A stretch of DNA of 64,000 nt from Caulobacteraceae bacterium UBA3198. GTDB lineage: Bacteria > Pseudomonadota > Alphaproteobacteria > Caulobacterales > Caulobacteraceae. The translations under genes and the position numbers were made by a program. Shown piece by piece: positions 16,850 through 25,715 of this stretch; the first letter of the stretch is position 1, and each line of letters starts with the position of its first letter. The DNA lies in NCBI GenBank assembly GCA_002363865.1, contig DEWY01000008.1, positions 108,954 through 172,953 of the forward strand. Direction: 5' to 3'. The notes under the pieces were generated by a model. That model did no database searches. It was given only the letters and a program-made list of their open reading frames with translations, and had not been told where the DNA came from.

Positions 16850-17662
16850 CTAGCTGTTGGCGGCCTGGGGCGCCTGGTTCTGCAACTGCATCTGGCGGTT
16901 CATCGACAGGGCCACCAGCCGGTCCCACTGGGCCAGCGAGATCAGGTGCGCGAAGATCTGGTTCAGGGCGCCCGACTGACGCAGGTCCATGAACTTCTCG
17001 GCCGGCAGGGCGCGCAGGCGCTCCTCGGAGACGCCGAAATAGTCGGCGAGCTTCTGGGGCTCGCCGGGCGTGCCGTCTTCGTTCACCGGGGTGTAGAAGG
17101 ACTCCTTGGACTCAAACAGGTCCAGGGCCTTGAGGAGCTGGACGAAGCTCTGGGTCTTCTGGCGCTCCATCTCGTAGTCGTTGCAGAACTTCAGGCAGTT
17201 CTGGGTGTACTCGGTGGGCTCACCCTTCTCGTCGAAGAAGGGCAGTTCCGGATTGCTCTCGGCGAAGAAGGCCGCCGAACGGTCGACGCACAGGATCGAC
17301 TGGCCGGCCTGGGAGTCGTTGGCGAAGACGAAGGGATAGCGGCGCACATAGGCCGGCACATAGACGCCCGCGTCGAACACCCCGGTGGGCAGGACGAAGA
17401 TGTTCTCGTCGTGATTCAGACCCATCACCTGCAGGGGGGTCTTTTCCTCGCCCACGAAGATGATCGGACCGTTGAGCACGGCCAGCTGGAACTCCGACAC
17501 GGTCAGGGGCACCAGATTGTGCTTGGCCGCGAAGCTGAAGGGCCCGTCAATGCGCTTGACGCCCATACCCTTGTGGGTCGTCGGATTCAGCGGCTCGGGC
17601 TGGTTGTAATAGAGAACATTGCCGGTGAGTTGGCCCGTGGCCGATGGGGTCGTCTCGGTCAT
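16850..17662 (-). CDS. SapC family protein
   Basis: 270 residues without a signal peptide. The core VPLTVSEFQLAVLNGPIIFVG and VPAYVRRYPFVFAND are hallmark SapC segments. SapC proteins were named from a surface-layer gene cluster in Campylobacter and are frequent in Caulobacterales and other marine/oligotrophic alphaproteobacteria; their biochemical role is not settled. The C-terminal 30 residues are Gln/Ala-rich. A well-formed housekeeping promoter lies about 65 nt upstream. The gene stands alone. Confidence 0.85.
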   Translation of the reverse strand: MTETTPSATGQLTGNVLYYNQPEPLNPTTHKGMGVKRIDGPFSFAAKHNLVPLTVSEFQLAVLNGPIIFVGEEKTPLQVMGLNHDENIFVLPTGVFDAGVYVPAYVRRYPFVFANDSQAGQSILCVDRSAAFFAESNPELPFFDEKGEPTEYTQNCLKFCNDYEMERQKTQSFVQLLKALDLFESKESFYTPVNEDGTPGEPQKLADYFGVSEERLRALPAEKFMDLRQSGALNQIFAHLISLAQWDRLVALSMNRQMQLQNQAPQAANS

Positions 17663-17728
17663 TAGAAACCTTCGAGGATTCGGGGGCCCGACGGGGCCCG
17701 GGAGGCCCGCGCGCGGAGCGGTCGGGCG

Positions 17729-17757
17729 CTTCTAGCCGATCAGGGCAAGGGCGGCAA
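17729..17757 (-). promoter_or_regulatory. Housekeeping promoter of the sapC-like gene
   Basis: Minus strand TTGCCGC (17751-17757) and GCTAGAAG (17729-17736) are separated by 14 nt. They match TTGaCgS and GCTANAWC at 6 of 7 and 7 of 8 positions. This is one of the best housekeeping promoters in the window. Confidence 0.65.
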
Positions 17758-17773
17758 ATGCCAGGAGGGATGC

Positions 17774-17803
17774 TTGCGTCGCGGCCTCTGTGCCGGTTCA
17801 ATC
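17774..17803 (+). promoter_or_regulatory. Weak candidate promoter of the MaoC hydratase gene
   Basis: TTGCGTC (17774-17780) and GTTCAATC (17796-17803) with 15 nt between. The -10 matches 6 of 8 positions; spacing is one over the usual range. Confidence 0.28.
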
Positions 17804-17858
17804 AGCGGCATAGAAGAGCAGCCCCATCCTTGAACGGGCTCCGGAGGAACATTTCAAC

Positions 17859-18746
17859 ATGCCTATCTTTTATCCCGACATTCTCGACCAGCGTACGCCT
17901 GCGCGCACCTTCACCTATGGCGACAAGGACGTGATGCTCTACGCCCTGGGCGTCGGCATGGGCCAGGATCCCATGAACGAGACGGAGCTGCCCTTCGTCT
18001 ATGAGAAGAATCTCAAGGTCATTCCGACCGCGGCCACCGTTCTGGCGGCCGGCGCCCGAGCCGCCGCCAATGCCGGCCCCGCCCCGCAGATGCCCGAGGG
18101 CCACCGCCCCAGCCAGATCAATTTCCTGATGGTCGTCCATGGCGAACAGAAGGTCGAACTGCACAAGCCCCTGCCCACCAAGGGCACCTTCACCGTCGAG
18201 GGCCGCACGGTCGGCGCCTTTGACAAGGGCAAAGACAAGGGCGCCGTCGTCATCAATGAATCGGTCTGGACCGACGAGAACGGCGAGAAGGTCGCCACCC
18301 TGACCTCGTCGACCTTCGCCCGGGGCGACGGCGGCTTCGGCGGCCCGACCGAGGGCGCGCCGGAACCGCACAAGGTGCCTGAGCGGGCGCCGGACATGTC
18401 GGTGGACTTCACCACCCGTGAGGACCAGGCCCTGCTCTATCGCCTGAACGGCGACCGCAATCCGCTGCATTCGGACCCGGATTCGGCCAAGCGCTCGGGC
18501 TTCCCGCGGCCGATCCTGCACGGGCTTTGCACCTACGGCATCACCTGCCGCGCCATCCTGCAGGCGGTGACCGACTTCGATCCCGACCAGATCAAGAGCC
18601 ACCAGGCCCGCTTCTCCGCGCCCGTCTTCCCCGGCGACACCATCACGGTGGACATCTGGAAGGACGGCAAGGAGATCAGCTTTGAGGCGCGCGTGAAGGA
18701 CCGCAACGCCACGGTGATCAAAAACGGGCTGGCCGTCCTGCGCTAG
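17859..18746 (+). CDS. MaoC-family enoyl-CoA hydratase (double hotdog, hydratase 2 type)
   Basis: 295 residues, two hotdog domains. The second carries the R-specific hydratase 2 motif YRLNGDRNPLHSDPDSAKRSGF, with D and H catalytic residues, followed by PILHGLCTYG; this matches the hydratase part of eukaryotic MFE-2. It should hydrate trans-2-enoyl-CoA to 3R-hydroxyacyl-CoA in the cytoplasm. GGAGG lies 12 nt before the ATG at 17859. It is monocistronic and followed by a strong hairpin. Confidence 0.9.
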   Translation: MPIFYPDILDQRTPARTFTYGDKDVMLYALGVGMGQDPMNETELPFVYEKNLKVIPTAATVLAAGARAAANAGPAPQMPEGHRPSQINFLMVVHGEQKVELHKPLPTKGTFTVEGRTVGAFDKGKDKGAVVINESVWTDENGEKVATLTSSTFARGDGGFGGPTEGAPEPHKVPERAPDMSVDFTTREDQALLYRLNGDRNPLHSDPDSAKRSGFPRPILHGLCTYGITCRAILQAVTDFDPDQIKSHQARFSAPVFPGDTITVDIWKDGKEISFEARVKDRNATVIKNGLAVLR

Positions 18747-18760
18747 ACCCAATCCCCTTC

Positions 18761-18790
18761 GGAACGGTTCCCCCTCGGGGGGAGCCGTTC
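18761..18790 (+). terminator. GC-rich hairpin after the hydratase gene
   Basis: GAACGG and CCCCC arms pair with GGGGG and CCGTTC arms around 18762-18790, giving about 12 pairs. No U-run follows, so termination is likely but not classical. Confidence 0.5.
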
Positions 18791-18802
18791 TAGAGAGGGC
18801 GG

Positions 18803-19594
18803 ATGATCCGTATGCCCCAGGCCCTTGCGGCCCTCGCCTTCGCCGCCGGACTCTCGGCCTGCGCCGCCGCCCCGGCCCACGCGCCCACCGCCCTGGCCGA
18901 ACCCGACAGCCCAAGCTTCGTCCCCCCGGAGATCGACGGCTATCTGACCGCGAACGACCTGGATGGCGCAGCCCTGATCGGGCCGCCGCCGGCCCCCGAC
19001 AGTCCCCGCGGCCGGGCCGATGCGCAACGCTTCGAAGAGACACGCTCCCTGGAAGGGACCGACCGCTGGGCCAAGGCCGCCGCCGACGCCGACCTCTGGG
19101 GCGGCAAGGCGCTGAAGGGCTATGCCTGCGCCTCGGGCCTGGACATCAGCCCACAGACGACGCCGGTCACCGCCCACATCCTGGAGCGGGCCGAGCAGGA
19201 CGTCCGCACGGTGAGCACCCCGGCCAAGGACCACTATGCCCGGCTGCGGCCCCTGATCGGCAATGACAAGCCGGTCTGCGTGCCCCGGGCGCCCTGGATG
19301 GAGATCAACGCCTCCTATCCGTCCGGCCACTCCATGACCGGCTGGGCCTGGGCGCTGATCCTGGTGGAGCTGGCCCCGGACAAGGCCGGGCCCCTGCTGG
19401 CGGCCGGCAAGGAGATGGGCGAGTCGCGGGTGATCTGCGGCATGCACTATCCCAGCGATGTGGAGGCTGGACGCGACCTGGCTGCGGCCATGGTGGCGCG
19501 CATGCGGGCCAATCCGGCGTTCCGCGCCGACATGGACAAGGCCCGCCGCGAAGTGGCCCGTCTGAAAGCGCCCCCTTCCGGCTGCGGGGCTTAA
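18803..19594 (+). CDS. Class A-type acid phosphatase, PAP2 superfamily, probable lipoprotein
   Basis: 263 residues. N-terminal segment ends in LSAC, a plausible lipobox. The three phosphatase motifs are visible: KDHYARLRP, SYPSGHSM and SRVICGMHYPSDVEAGR, giving the conserved K/R, PSGH and SR-H-D residues. Members release phosphate from a wide range of esters in the periplasm. The 3' end overlaps the convergent acetyltransferase gene by 4 bp. Confidence 0.9.
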   Translation: MIRMPQALAALAFAAGLSACAAAPAHAPTALAEPDSPSFVPPEIDGYLTANDLDGAALIGPPPAPDSPRGRADAQRFEETRSLEGTDRWAKAAADADLWGGKALKGYACASGLDISPQTTPVTAHILERAEQDVRTVSTPAKDHYARLRPLIGNDKPVCVPRAPWMEINASYPSGHSMTGWAWALILVELAPDKAGPLLAAGKEMGESRVICGMHYPSDVEAGRDLAAAMVARMRANPAFRADMDKARREVARLKAPPSGCGA

Positions 19595-20118
19595 GGAGTC
19601 GCCACCCAGACCCAGGCCGGGCGGAAGGGATCGTCCGCCGGCGGATTGGGGTTTTCGAAGTCGAGATCAGGACGCCGCGTCAGGCCCAGCCGCTGCATCA
19701 CCGCCTGCGAGCGAAGATTGTGCGGGCTGGTATAGGCCCAGACCTCGGTCAGCCCCAGCCGTCCGAAGGCGTCGGCGAGAACGGCTGCGGCGGCTTCGGT
19801 GGCGTAGCCCTGTCCCCAGGTCTCAGGAATCAGCCGCCAGCCGATCTCCGGCGTGCCGGCGATGGGCTGGCTTTCATGGGCGGGCATGACCCCGCACCAG
19901 CCCAGCACCCGCCCGTCGACGCGGCGCTCGACGCAGAACCGGCCATAGCCCAGGCGATCAAAGGTCTCCTCCACCCGGGCCAACCGCAGATCGGCCTCCT
20001 TGGGCGTCAACACGCCGCCCAGCCAGTCCATCACCTGCGGGTCGGCGCAGATGGCGTGGAAGGCTGGCCGGTCGTCGTCGCGCCAGCGCCGCAGGATGAG
20101 CCGCTCGGTCTCGATCAT
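19591..20118 (-). CDS. GNAT-family N-acetyltransferase (RimJ/RimL-like)
   Basis: 175 residues. The start MIETERLILRRWRDDDRPAF and the acetyl-CoA-binding region GWRLIPETWGQGYATEAAAAVLADAF, together with SPHNLRSQAVMQRLGL, define the Acetyltransf_3 type. Substrate unknown. Single gene. Confidence 0.88.
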   Translation of the reverse strand: MIETERLILRRWRDDDRPAFHAICADPQVMDWLGGVLTPKEADLRLARVEETFDRLGYGRFCVERRVDGRVLGWCGVMPAHESQPIAGTPEIGWRLIPETWGQGYATEAAAAVLADAFGRLGLTEVWAYTSPHNLRSQAVMQRLGLTRRPDLDFENPNPPADDPFRPAWVWVATP

Positions 20119-20158
20119 GGGCGCAAGCCTAGGGCCCCGCCCGGGGCCACGCCAGGGG

Positions 20159-21037
20159 TCAGGCCGGGCGCGGCCCGGCCAGGGCGCCGTACAGGTCAGT
20201 GCGGCGGTCCCGGAAGAAGCCCCAGGCCGCCCGGTGGGTGGTCAGGAAATCCAGGTCGAACTGCGCGGTCAGCACGCCTTCCTCGTCCTTGCCGAACTCG
20301 GCCACCAGGTCGCCCCGGTGGTCGGCGATGAAGGACGAGCCATAGAATCGCTGGCCGCCGCCGGGATAGTCCGCCCAGGGCTCAAAGCCCGTGCGGTTGG
20401 CGCCGACCACCGGGATCACGTTGGAAACCGCATGCCCCTGCATGGCCCGGCGCCAGGGGGCGGCGGTGTCCAGGGTCTCGTCATGGGGTTCAGACCCGAT
20501 GGCGGTGGGATAGAACAGCACCTCGGCGCCCATCAGCGCCATGGCCCGGGCGGCCTCCGGGTACCACTGGTCCCAGCAGATGCCGACGCCGACCTTGCCA
20601 AACCGGGTGTCCCAGACGCGGAAGCCCGTATCGCCGGGGCGGAAATAGTACTTCTCCTGATAGCCCGGCCCGTCGGGGATGTGGCTCTTGCGATAGACCC
20701 CCATGGGCGAGCCGTCGGCGTCGATCATCACCACGCTGTTGAAATAGTGCGGCCCTTCGCGCTCATAGATCGAGATCGGCAGCACGATCCCAAGCTCGGC
20801 CGCCAGGGGCGCCAGCGCGGTGACGCAGGGGTGCTCGCGCCAGGGGTGGGCGGTGGCGAACCAGTGCTCCTCCTGGGTGACGCAGAAATAGGGCCCCTGG
20901 AAAAGCTCGGACGGCAGGACCACCTGGGCGCCCTGGTCCGCGGCCTGGCGGATGAAGTCGGCGGTCTTCTTGATGTTGGCGTCCAGGTCCAGGCCATAGG
21001 CGGTCTGGATGGCGGCGACCTTGATGAGACGGGTCAT
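20159..21037 (-). CDS. aguB: N-carbamoylputrescine amidase
   Basis: 292 residues of the nitrilase superfamily. Catalytic triad E44 (LPSELFQGPYF), K117 (YRKSHIPDGPGYQEK) and C154 (VGICWDQWYPE). Converts N-carbamoylputrescine to putrescine, CO2 and ammonia. The ATG overlaps the aguA stop by one nucleotide (TGATG), so the two enzymes are coupled and complete the arginine-agmatine route to putrescine. Confidence 0.92.
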   Translation of the reverse strand: MTRLIKVAAIQTAYGLDLDANIKKTADFIRQAADQGAQVVLPSELFQGPYFCVTQEEHWFATAHPWREHPCVTALAPLAAELGIVLPISIYEREGPHYFNSVVMIDADGSPMGVYRKSHIPDGPGYQEKYYFRPGDTGFRVWDTRFGKVGVGICWDQWYPEAARAMALMGAEVLFYPTAIGSEPHDETLDTAAPWRRAMQGHAVSNVIPVVGANRTGFEPWADYPGGGQRFYGSSFIADHRGDLVAEFGKDEEGVLTAQFDLDFLTTHRAAWGFFRDRRTDLYGALAGPRPA

Positions 21038-22041
21038 CAGGCGGGCTCCTGCTGGGTGATGCAGTGGAACGAACCGCCGCCGGTGAGGATGGCGGCAGAT
21101 GGCAGGCCAATGACCTTGCGGTCGGGGAAGAGGCTCTCCAGGGCCTGGAGGGCCATCTCGCCCGGGCGCTGCGCATAGGTGGGCACGATCACCGCCCCGT
21201 TGGCGATGATGAAGTTCATGTGCGAGGCGGGCACATAGTCGCCGTCGGCGTTCTCGATCCAGCCGGGCGAGGGGATGCGCACCACCTTCAGCCGCCCCCC
21301 CCTCGCATCAGTCATGCCGGCCAGACGCCGGGCGGCGTCGTCATAGGCGTCCATGTTCGGGTCGCCGCGACCGAAGGCGACCGGGCAGACCACCACGCCA
21401 GGCGCCACGAACCGGGCCAGGTTGTCCACATGACCATCGGTGTGGTCGTTCTGCAGGCCATCCCCCAGCCACAGGGTCTTGCGGACCCCCAGGGCGGCGG
21501 CGAGCGCGGCCTCGGCGACGTCTGCGCTCCAACCCGGATTACGGTTGGCGTTCAGCAGGCACTGGCCGGTGGTGAGCACCGTGCCGAATCCGTCGTGATC
21601 CAGGGCCCCGCCTTCCAGGATGAAGGCGTTGGACGCCAGCGGCACGCCGGCGTGACCGGCGATCTGCGCGGCGACGGTGTCGTCATGGGGATAGACATAC
21701 TTGCCGCCCCAGCCGTTGAAGCGGAATCCCCGGGCGCTCCAGCCGTCCCCCTGACGGGCGAAGATCGGCCCTGTGTCGCGCAGCCAGATGTCGCCAAAGG
21801 CGCCGGCGACGATCTCAATCCTCGCCACATCGCCGAGCATCCGCCGGGCCGCAGCCTCGCCGTCCGGGGATCCGGTCATCAGGCGCACCCGCTCCTGGCC
21901 AGGGCCGGCCAGGGCGCGGGCCAGGGCGGCGACCTCGGCCTGGGCCTGGGCGAAGTCCTCGCCCCACAGATCTTCATGGCTGGGAAAGCCCAGCCACATG
22001 GCCCGGTGCGGCGCCCATTCGGCAGGAACGACAAGGCTCAT
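21037..22041 (-). CDS. aguA: Agmatine deiminase
   Basis: 334 residues of the peptidylarginine-deiminase fold. Active-site features: WLRDTGPIF near the N-terminal third, HTDGHVDNLARF in the middle, and the C-terminal nucleophile C327 in GGGSFHCITQQ. It turns agmatine into N-carbamoylputrescine, the substrate of the following gene. An arginine decarboxylase gene is not in the window. Confidence 0.93.
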   Translation of the reverse strand: MSLVVPAEWAPHRAMWLGFPSHEDLWGEDFAQAQAEVAALARALAGPGQERVRLMTGSPDGEAAARRMLGDVARIEIVAGAFGDIWLRDTGPIFARQGDGWSARGFRFNGWGGKYVYPHDDTVAAQIAGHAGVPLASNAFILEGGALDHDGFGTVLTTGQCLLNANRNPGWSADVAEAALAAALGVRKTLWLGDGLQNDHTDGHVDNLARFVAPGVVVCPVAFGRGDPNMDAYDDAARRLAGMTDARGGRLKVVRIPSPGWIENADGDYVPASHMNFIIANGAVIVPTYAQRPGEMALQALESLFPDRKVIGLPSAAILTGGGSFHCITQQEPA

Positions 22042-22146
22042 GAACGTTTCCCTTTCGCCGGCGCGGGCCGGTGGGTCAGACAGAACGCGCGCAGATGGGG
22101 GCCGCGGGCGGCAAGGTCAAGCGTCGCCTTACCCTCCCGGGCCCAA

Positions 22147-22176
22147 CGAAAAAGGGGCGGCCCGACGGGCCGCCCC
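22147..22176 (-). terminator. Intrinsic terminator of the TonB receptor gene
   Basis: GGGGCGGCCC and GGGCCGCCCC (22154-22163 / 22167-22176) form a 10-bp stem; on the minus strand TTTTTCG follows. Confidence 0.85.
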
Positions 22177-22200
22177 TTCCTGCCTGATCAGATACGCTGA

Positions 22201-25200
22201 TCAGAACTTGTACTTCACGCCGAACTTCACCTGCCACAGGGAAGCGCCAGAGACGACATAGGGGCTGCCGGCGCTGGTGTTGCCCGAATAGAGGTAGGCG
22301 GCGTTGGCGGCGCCGCAGCTGGTCGCCGTCGTGGTGCCCGCAGCGACGCAGGACACGGTGGCCACCGGCACCGAGCGGTGGAAGTCGTACTGTTCCAGCA
22401 CGCCCCACTCGTCGTTCAGCAGATTGCCGAGGTTTTCCAGGTCCATATAGACCTGCAGCTTGGCGCCGCCCGGGAAGAAGGCCGGGAGCTCCTGGCTGAG
22501 GCGCAGGTCCACCGTGGTGACGTCCGGGGTGTTGAAGGCGTTCCGCGGGGCGATGCCGCCCGCATAGGCCGACAGACCGCTGGACTTCACGAAGGCGTCG
22601 AAGGCCGCGACATCGAAGCCCGTGGCGTACTGGACGCGGGGATCGCTGGTGGCGGTGATCGAACCACCGGCCATCTGGGGCACGTAGAACAGGGCGTTCG
22701 ACGAGGCCTGGCGACCCGAATAGGACGAGACGTTGTAGCCGAAGTCGTTGTCGAAGCTGCCCGAACGGCTGCCCGCGAAGGTGTAGCTGAAGGGCAGGCC
22801 CGTACGGTTCTGAGCGAAGACCCGGATCGAGGTCTCGTTGTCGCCGAAGAAGGCGCGAGCGTAGCCGAAGTCCATGGTCCAGCGGTCGGTGATCTCGTAG
22901 TCCGAGGTCGCGGCCGCAGGATTCTGCGGGTTGGACGTCCCGTAGCGGGTATAGCTGGACTGGGCCACCGAGCTGGTCATCGGGTTGGCGTCTTCAGCCT
23001 GGGTGTGGGTGTAGCCGAGCCCCCAGGACAGACCGTCCCAGATGCCTTCACGCCACGCCTTGTCCACGCGGAAGGCGATCGATTCCGAGCTGCCCTTCTT
23101 GGTGTTGGTCAGCAGGAAGTCGTTCTGGTTGCCCGAGAGGTCGCCCTGGGTCGACTGAGAGAAGACCGGACGGCCGTCCGGCGCGACGCCGGTCTGGACC
23201 GAGCGCAGGTTGTACCAGATCAGCGCGTTCTCGTTGACCGACTTGAGGTAGGCCGCGGTGAAGCGCCAGTCGTCGCCGAACCGGCCGAGGTCGGCGTCGT
23301 AGGTGGCCGTCAGATTGCCCTTCCAGGCGGTCGGGATCTTCAGCGCCGGGTCGATGGCGTTCACATTGCCGCCGCGGGGCGTGAAGGTGCAGCCGGCCGG
23401 GGCCTTGGTCAGATCGACATTGGTGAAGGGCGCGCCGGGCGAGCAGACGGCGTTGGTCTGGTTCACGCCGTTGTTGGAATAGGCGTTGGAGATCCAGACG
23501 TTCAGGCCCGTCGAGGAGAACCGGCCGATGCCGCCGGAGAAGGTCAGGCGGTCGGAGGCTTCCCAGTTGAAGGACACCCGCGGCAGGACGACCGACTTGC
23601 CGTCCAGGTTGGACTGGTTGGAGATGCCGTGACGCGAGAAGAAGGCGGTGTTCTCGGTCGGCTTGTCGTCCTGCGAGTAGCGGTCGTAGCGGACGCCGGC
23701 GGTGATATCGAGCACCGGGGTGACCTGCAGGCGGTCTTCCGCATAGAGGCTGGTGAGACGATAACCGAAGGTCGCCGCGCCCAGACGGGCGGTGCCAAGC
23801 GTCGCCGGAACCGTGCCGCCATTGGGGTTCACACCGCCCGAAGCGCTGAAGCCGCTGGCCCGACGGGCCAGGAAGTCGGCATAGCTGGCGAAGGTGTAGG
23901 AGCCCAGCGAGTTCGGCACGAACACGTTGATGATGTCGTTCTGCTCGGTGCGGGCGCCGAACAGCACATCATGGTCGCCGTAGTTGAAGCGGCCGAGGGC
24001 TTCGAAGGTTTCCGTCTTCACGTTCAGATAGTTGTCGTGACGGAACCGGTCGGCGCCGAACTGGATCTGCGGCGTGCCCGTCCCTGTGGCCACGCCCGGC
24101 AGGTCGTCGACATTGACGACCACCTGACCAACCGACAGGCCGCTGAGCGGCAGCTGCTGGGTGTCGGTCTCCTTGTTGGAGTAGCGCAGCTCGGTGGAGA
24201 AGTTGCTGGTCCAGTCGGAGTTCAGCTGGACATTGTACGAGGTCAGTTCCTCGATCTTGTCATACTGGTTCGAGGCCAGGCCGACCCGCGGCTGGCTGGT
24301 GGAGTTGCCGCTGGCGAACACCGAGCTGACCGAACCGTTCAGCGAGTTGCCCTTGGTGGTCTGATAGGTGACCGAGGCGCGATGGTCGTCGGTGATGTTC
24401 AGGTCGACCTTGGCCAGCCACTTCTCGTCCTCAACCGGGAAGGCGCCCTGCAGGTAGGAGCCCGGGTCGTAGCCGTAGAGGTTCTGGGTCGCCTGGCGGA
24501 ACGTGTCCACCGCGCCGGCGCTGATGCGCGGGATGGTGATGGCCGAGCCCGAGCCCACGGGGCCGGTGTCGAAGCCGAGCAGGCCTTCGAACTTCTCATA
24601 GGCGGCGAAGAAGAAGAGGCGGTCCTTGATGATCGGGCCGCCCAGGGTCGCGCCCCAGGTCTTTTCTTCGAACACGGTGGAGAAGTCGACGCCGCGGACG
24701 GTGTCGCCACGCAGGTCATTGTCCGAATATTCGTAGAACAGCGAGCCCGAGAAGGTGTTGCCGCCCGACTTGGTCACCGCGTTGATCTGGCCGCCGAGGA
24801 AGCCGTTGTTGATCACGCTGTAGGGGGCCGACGACACGTTCACCGCCTCGATCGCGTCGATCGAGATCGGCGAGCGCTGGGTGGGGTAACCGTTGTTGTT
24901 CAGGCCGAAGTCGTCGTTCTGGCGGATGCCGTCGACGGTCAGCTGGTTGAAGCGGGTGTTCACACCGCCGAAGGAGATGGCGTCCTGGTTCGACGGGTCG
25001 ATGGTGGCGAAGGGGTCGAGGCGGGCCACGTCCTTCAGGTCGCGGCTGATCGACGGCAGCGAGGCGATGTCGCCGGTGGTGAAGTTGCTCGAGGGGCCGC
25101 CCTGGCTGGGGGCCGCAGCGGCGGCGGTCACCACCAGCTCGGCCACCTGGGCTTCGCCGGACCGGCCGAGACGCACGTCAACCTGAGCCGCGTCGCCCAC

Positions 25201-25506
25201 GCCCACCGACTGCAGGGTCGAGGCGCCGGCCTCGAACTGCGGCGCGGAGGCCGTGACCCGGTAGGGGCCGCCGACCCGGAGGCCGCGGGCCGAATAGAAG
25301 CCGTCCGGACCGGTGACCGAGGTGTTGGCCGAACCGGTGGGAAGGTGGGTGACCGTGACCGTGGCGCCCGCAACCGGCGCGCCCATGGTGTCGACGATCT
25401 GGCCGCGGATCGCCGCGGTGGTTTCCTGCGCGTAGACCGCGCTGCCCATGGCGCAGACGAGCGCCGTGAGAGCTGCGCCGCCGGCGAGCCGCTTCATAGA
25501 AGTCAT
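22201..25506 (-). CDS. Oar-like TonB-dependent outer membrane receptor
   Basis: About 1101 residues from ATG 25506, which has AGGGG a few nt upstream; a second ATG lies three codons later. Signal peptide ends near AVYAQE. Then a carboxypeptidase-regulatory-like/beta-sandwich domain (IRGQIVDTMGAPVAGATVTV), a plug domain (SISRDLKDVARLDPF to LGGQINAVTKSGGN) and a long beta-barrel ending in phenylalanine (VKFGVKYKF). Oar-type receptors import large ligands or protein fragments with TonB energy. The gene is monocistronic with its own terminator and a palindrome in its upstream region. Confidence 0.92.
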   Translation of the reverse strand: MTSMKRLAGGAALTALVCAMGSAVYAQETTAAIRGQIVDTMGAPVAGATVTVTHLPTGSANTSVTGPDGFYSARGLRVGGPYRVTASAPQFEAGASTLQSVGVGDAAQVDVRLGRSGEAQVAELVVTAAAAAPSQGGPSSNFTTGDIASLPSISRDLKDVARLDPFATIDPSNQDAISFGGVNTRFNQLTVDGIRQNDDFGLNNNGYPTQRSPISIDAIEAVNVSSAPYSVINNGFLGGQINAVTKSGGNTFSGSLFYEYSDNDLRGDTVRGVDFSTVFEEKTWGATLGGPIIKDRLFFFAAYEKFEGLLGFDTGPVGSGSAITIPRISAGAVDTFRQATQNLYGYDPGSYLQGAFPVEDEKWLAKVDLNITDDHRASVTYQTTKGNSLNGSVSSVFASGNSTSQPRVGLASNQYDKIEELTSYNVQLNSDWTSNFSTELRYSNKETDTQQLPLSGLSVGQVVVNVDDLPGVATGTGTPQIQFGADRFRHDNYLNVKTETFEALGRFNYGDHDVLFGARTEQNDIINVFVPNSLGSYTFASYADFLARRASGFSASGGVNPNGGTVPATLGTARLGAATFGYRLTSLYAEDRLQVTPVLDITAGVRYDRYSQDDKPTENTAFFSRHGISNQSNLDGKSVVLPRVSFNWEASDRLTFSGGIGRFSSTGLNVWISNAYSNNGVNQTNAVCSPGAPFTNVDLTKAPAGCTFTPRGGNVNAIDPALKIPTAWKGNLTATYDADLGRFGDDWRFTAAYLKSVNENALIWYNLRSVQTGVAPDGRPVFSQSTQGDLSGNQNDFLLTNTKKGSSESIAFRVDKAWREGIWDGLSWGLGYTHTQAEDANPMTSSVAQSSYTRYGTSNPQNPAAATSDYEITDRWTMDFGYARAFFGDNETSIRVFAQNRTGLPFSYTFAGSRSGSFDNDFGYNVSSYSGRQASSNALFYVPQMAGGSITATSDPRVQYATGFDVAAFDAFVKSSGLSAYAGGIAPRNAFNTPDVTTVDLRLSQELPAFFPGGAKLQVYMDLENLGNLLNDEWGVLEQYDFHRSVPVATVSCVAAGTTTATSCGAANAAYLYSGNTSAGSPYVVSGASLWQVKFGVKYKF

Positions 25507-25582
25507 TGTGAGATTTCCCCTCTCCATCGAGCCCCGGAGCGGGCTTAAGCACAATCGCCCCGAGTCCGGCGCTCTATACAGG

Positions 25583-25597
25583 CAAGTGGGCCACTTG
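25583..25597. promoter_or_regulatory. Palindromic operator candidate upstream of the TonB receptor
   Basis: CAAGTGGGCCACTTG is a perfect 7-bp inverted repeat around one base. On the minus strand a -10-like TATAGA follows a few nt downstream, so a bound repressor would cover the receptor promoter. No regulator gene is adjacent. Confidence 0.45.
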
Positions 25598-25715
25598 TAG
25601 GTGATGGATTTATGACGGCGGCCTGCTGTTGTGACGGCGCCACACCGCCAGGCGCCTGGACCTTTACAGCGCCTCCTGGGCGAGCAAACGTCCGCACCGT
25701 TTCGGGAGCCGATCC

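Noticed and set aside
18761..18789. GGAAC followed by CGTT upstream of the PAP2 phosphatase gene, an apparent EcfG promoter
   Set aside because: The spacer is 20 nt, outside 16-17, and the bases are the arms of a hairpin that ends the preceding gene.
22378..25548. Open frame of about 1056 codons on the plus strand
   Set aside because: Antisense shadow of the TonB receptor gene; composition is Val/Gly/Arg/His-rich and no family is visible.
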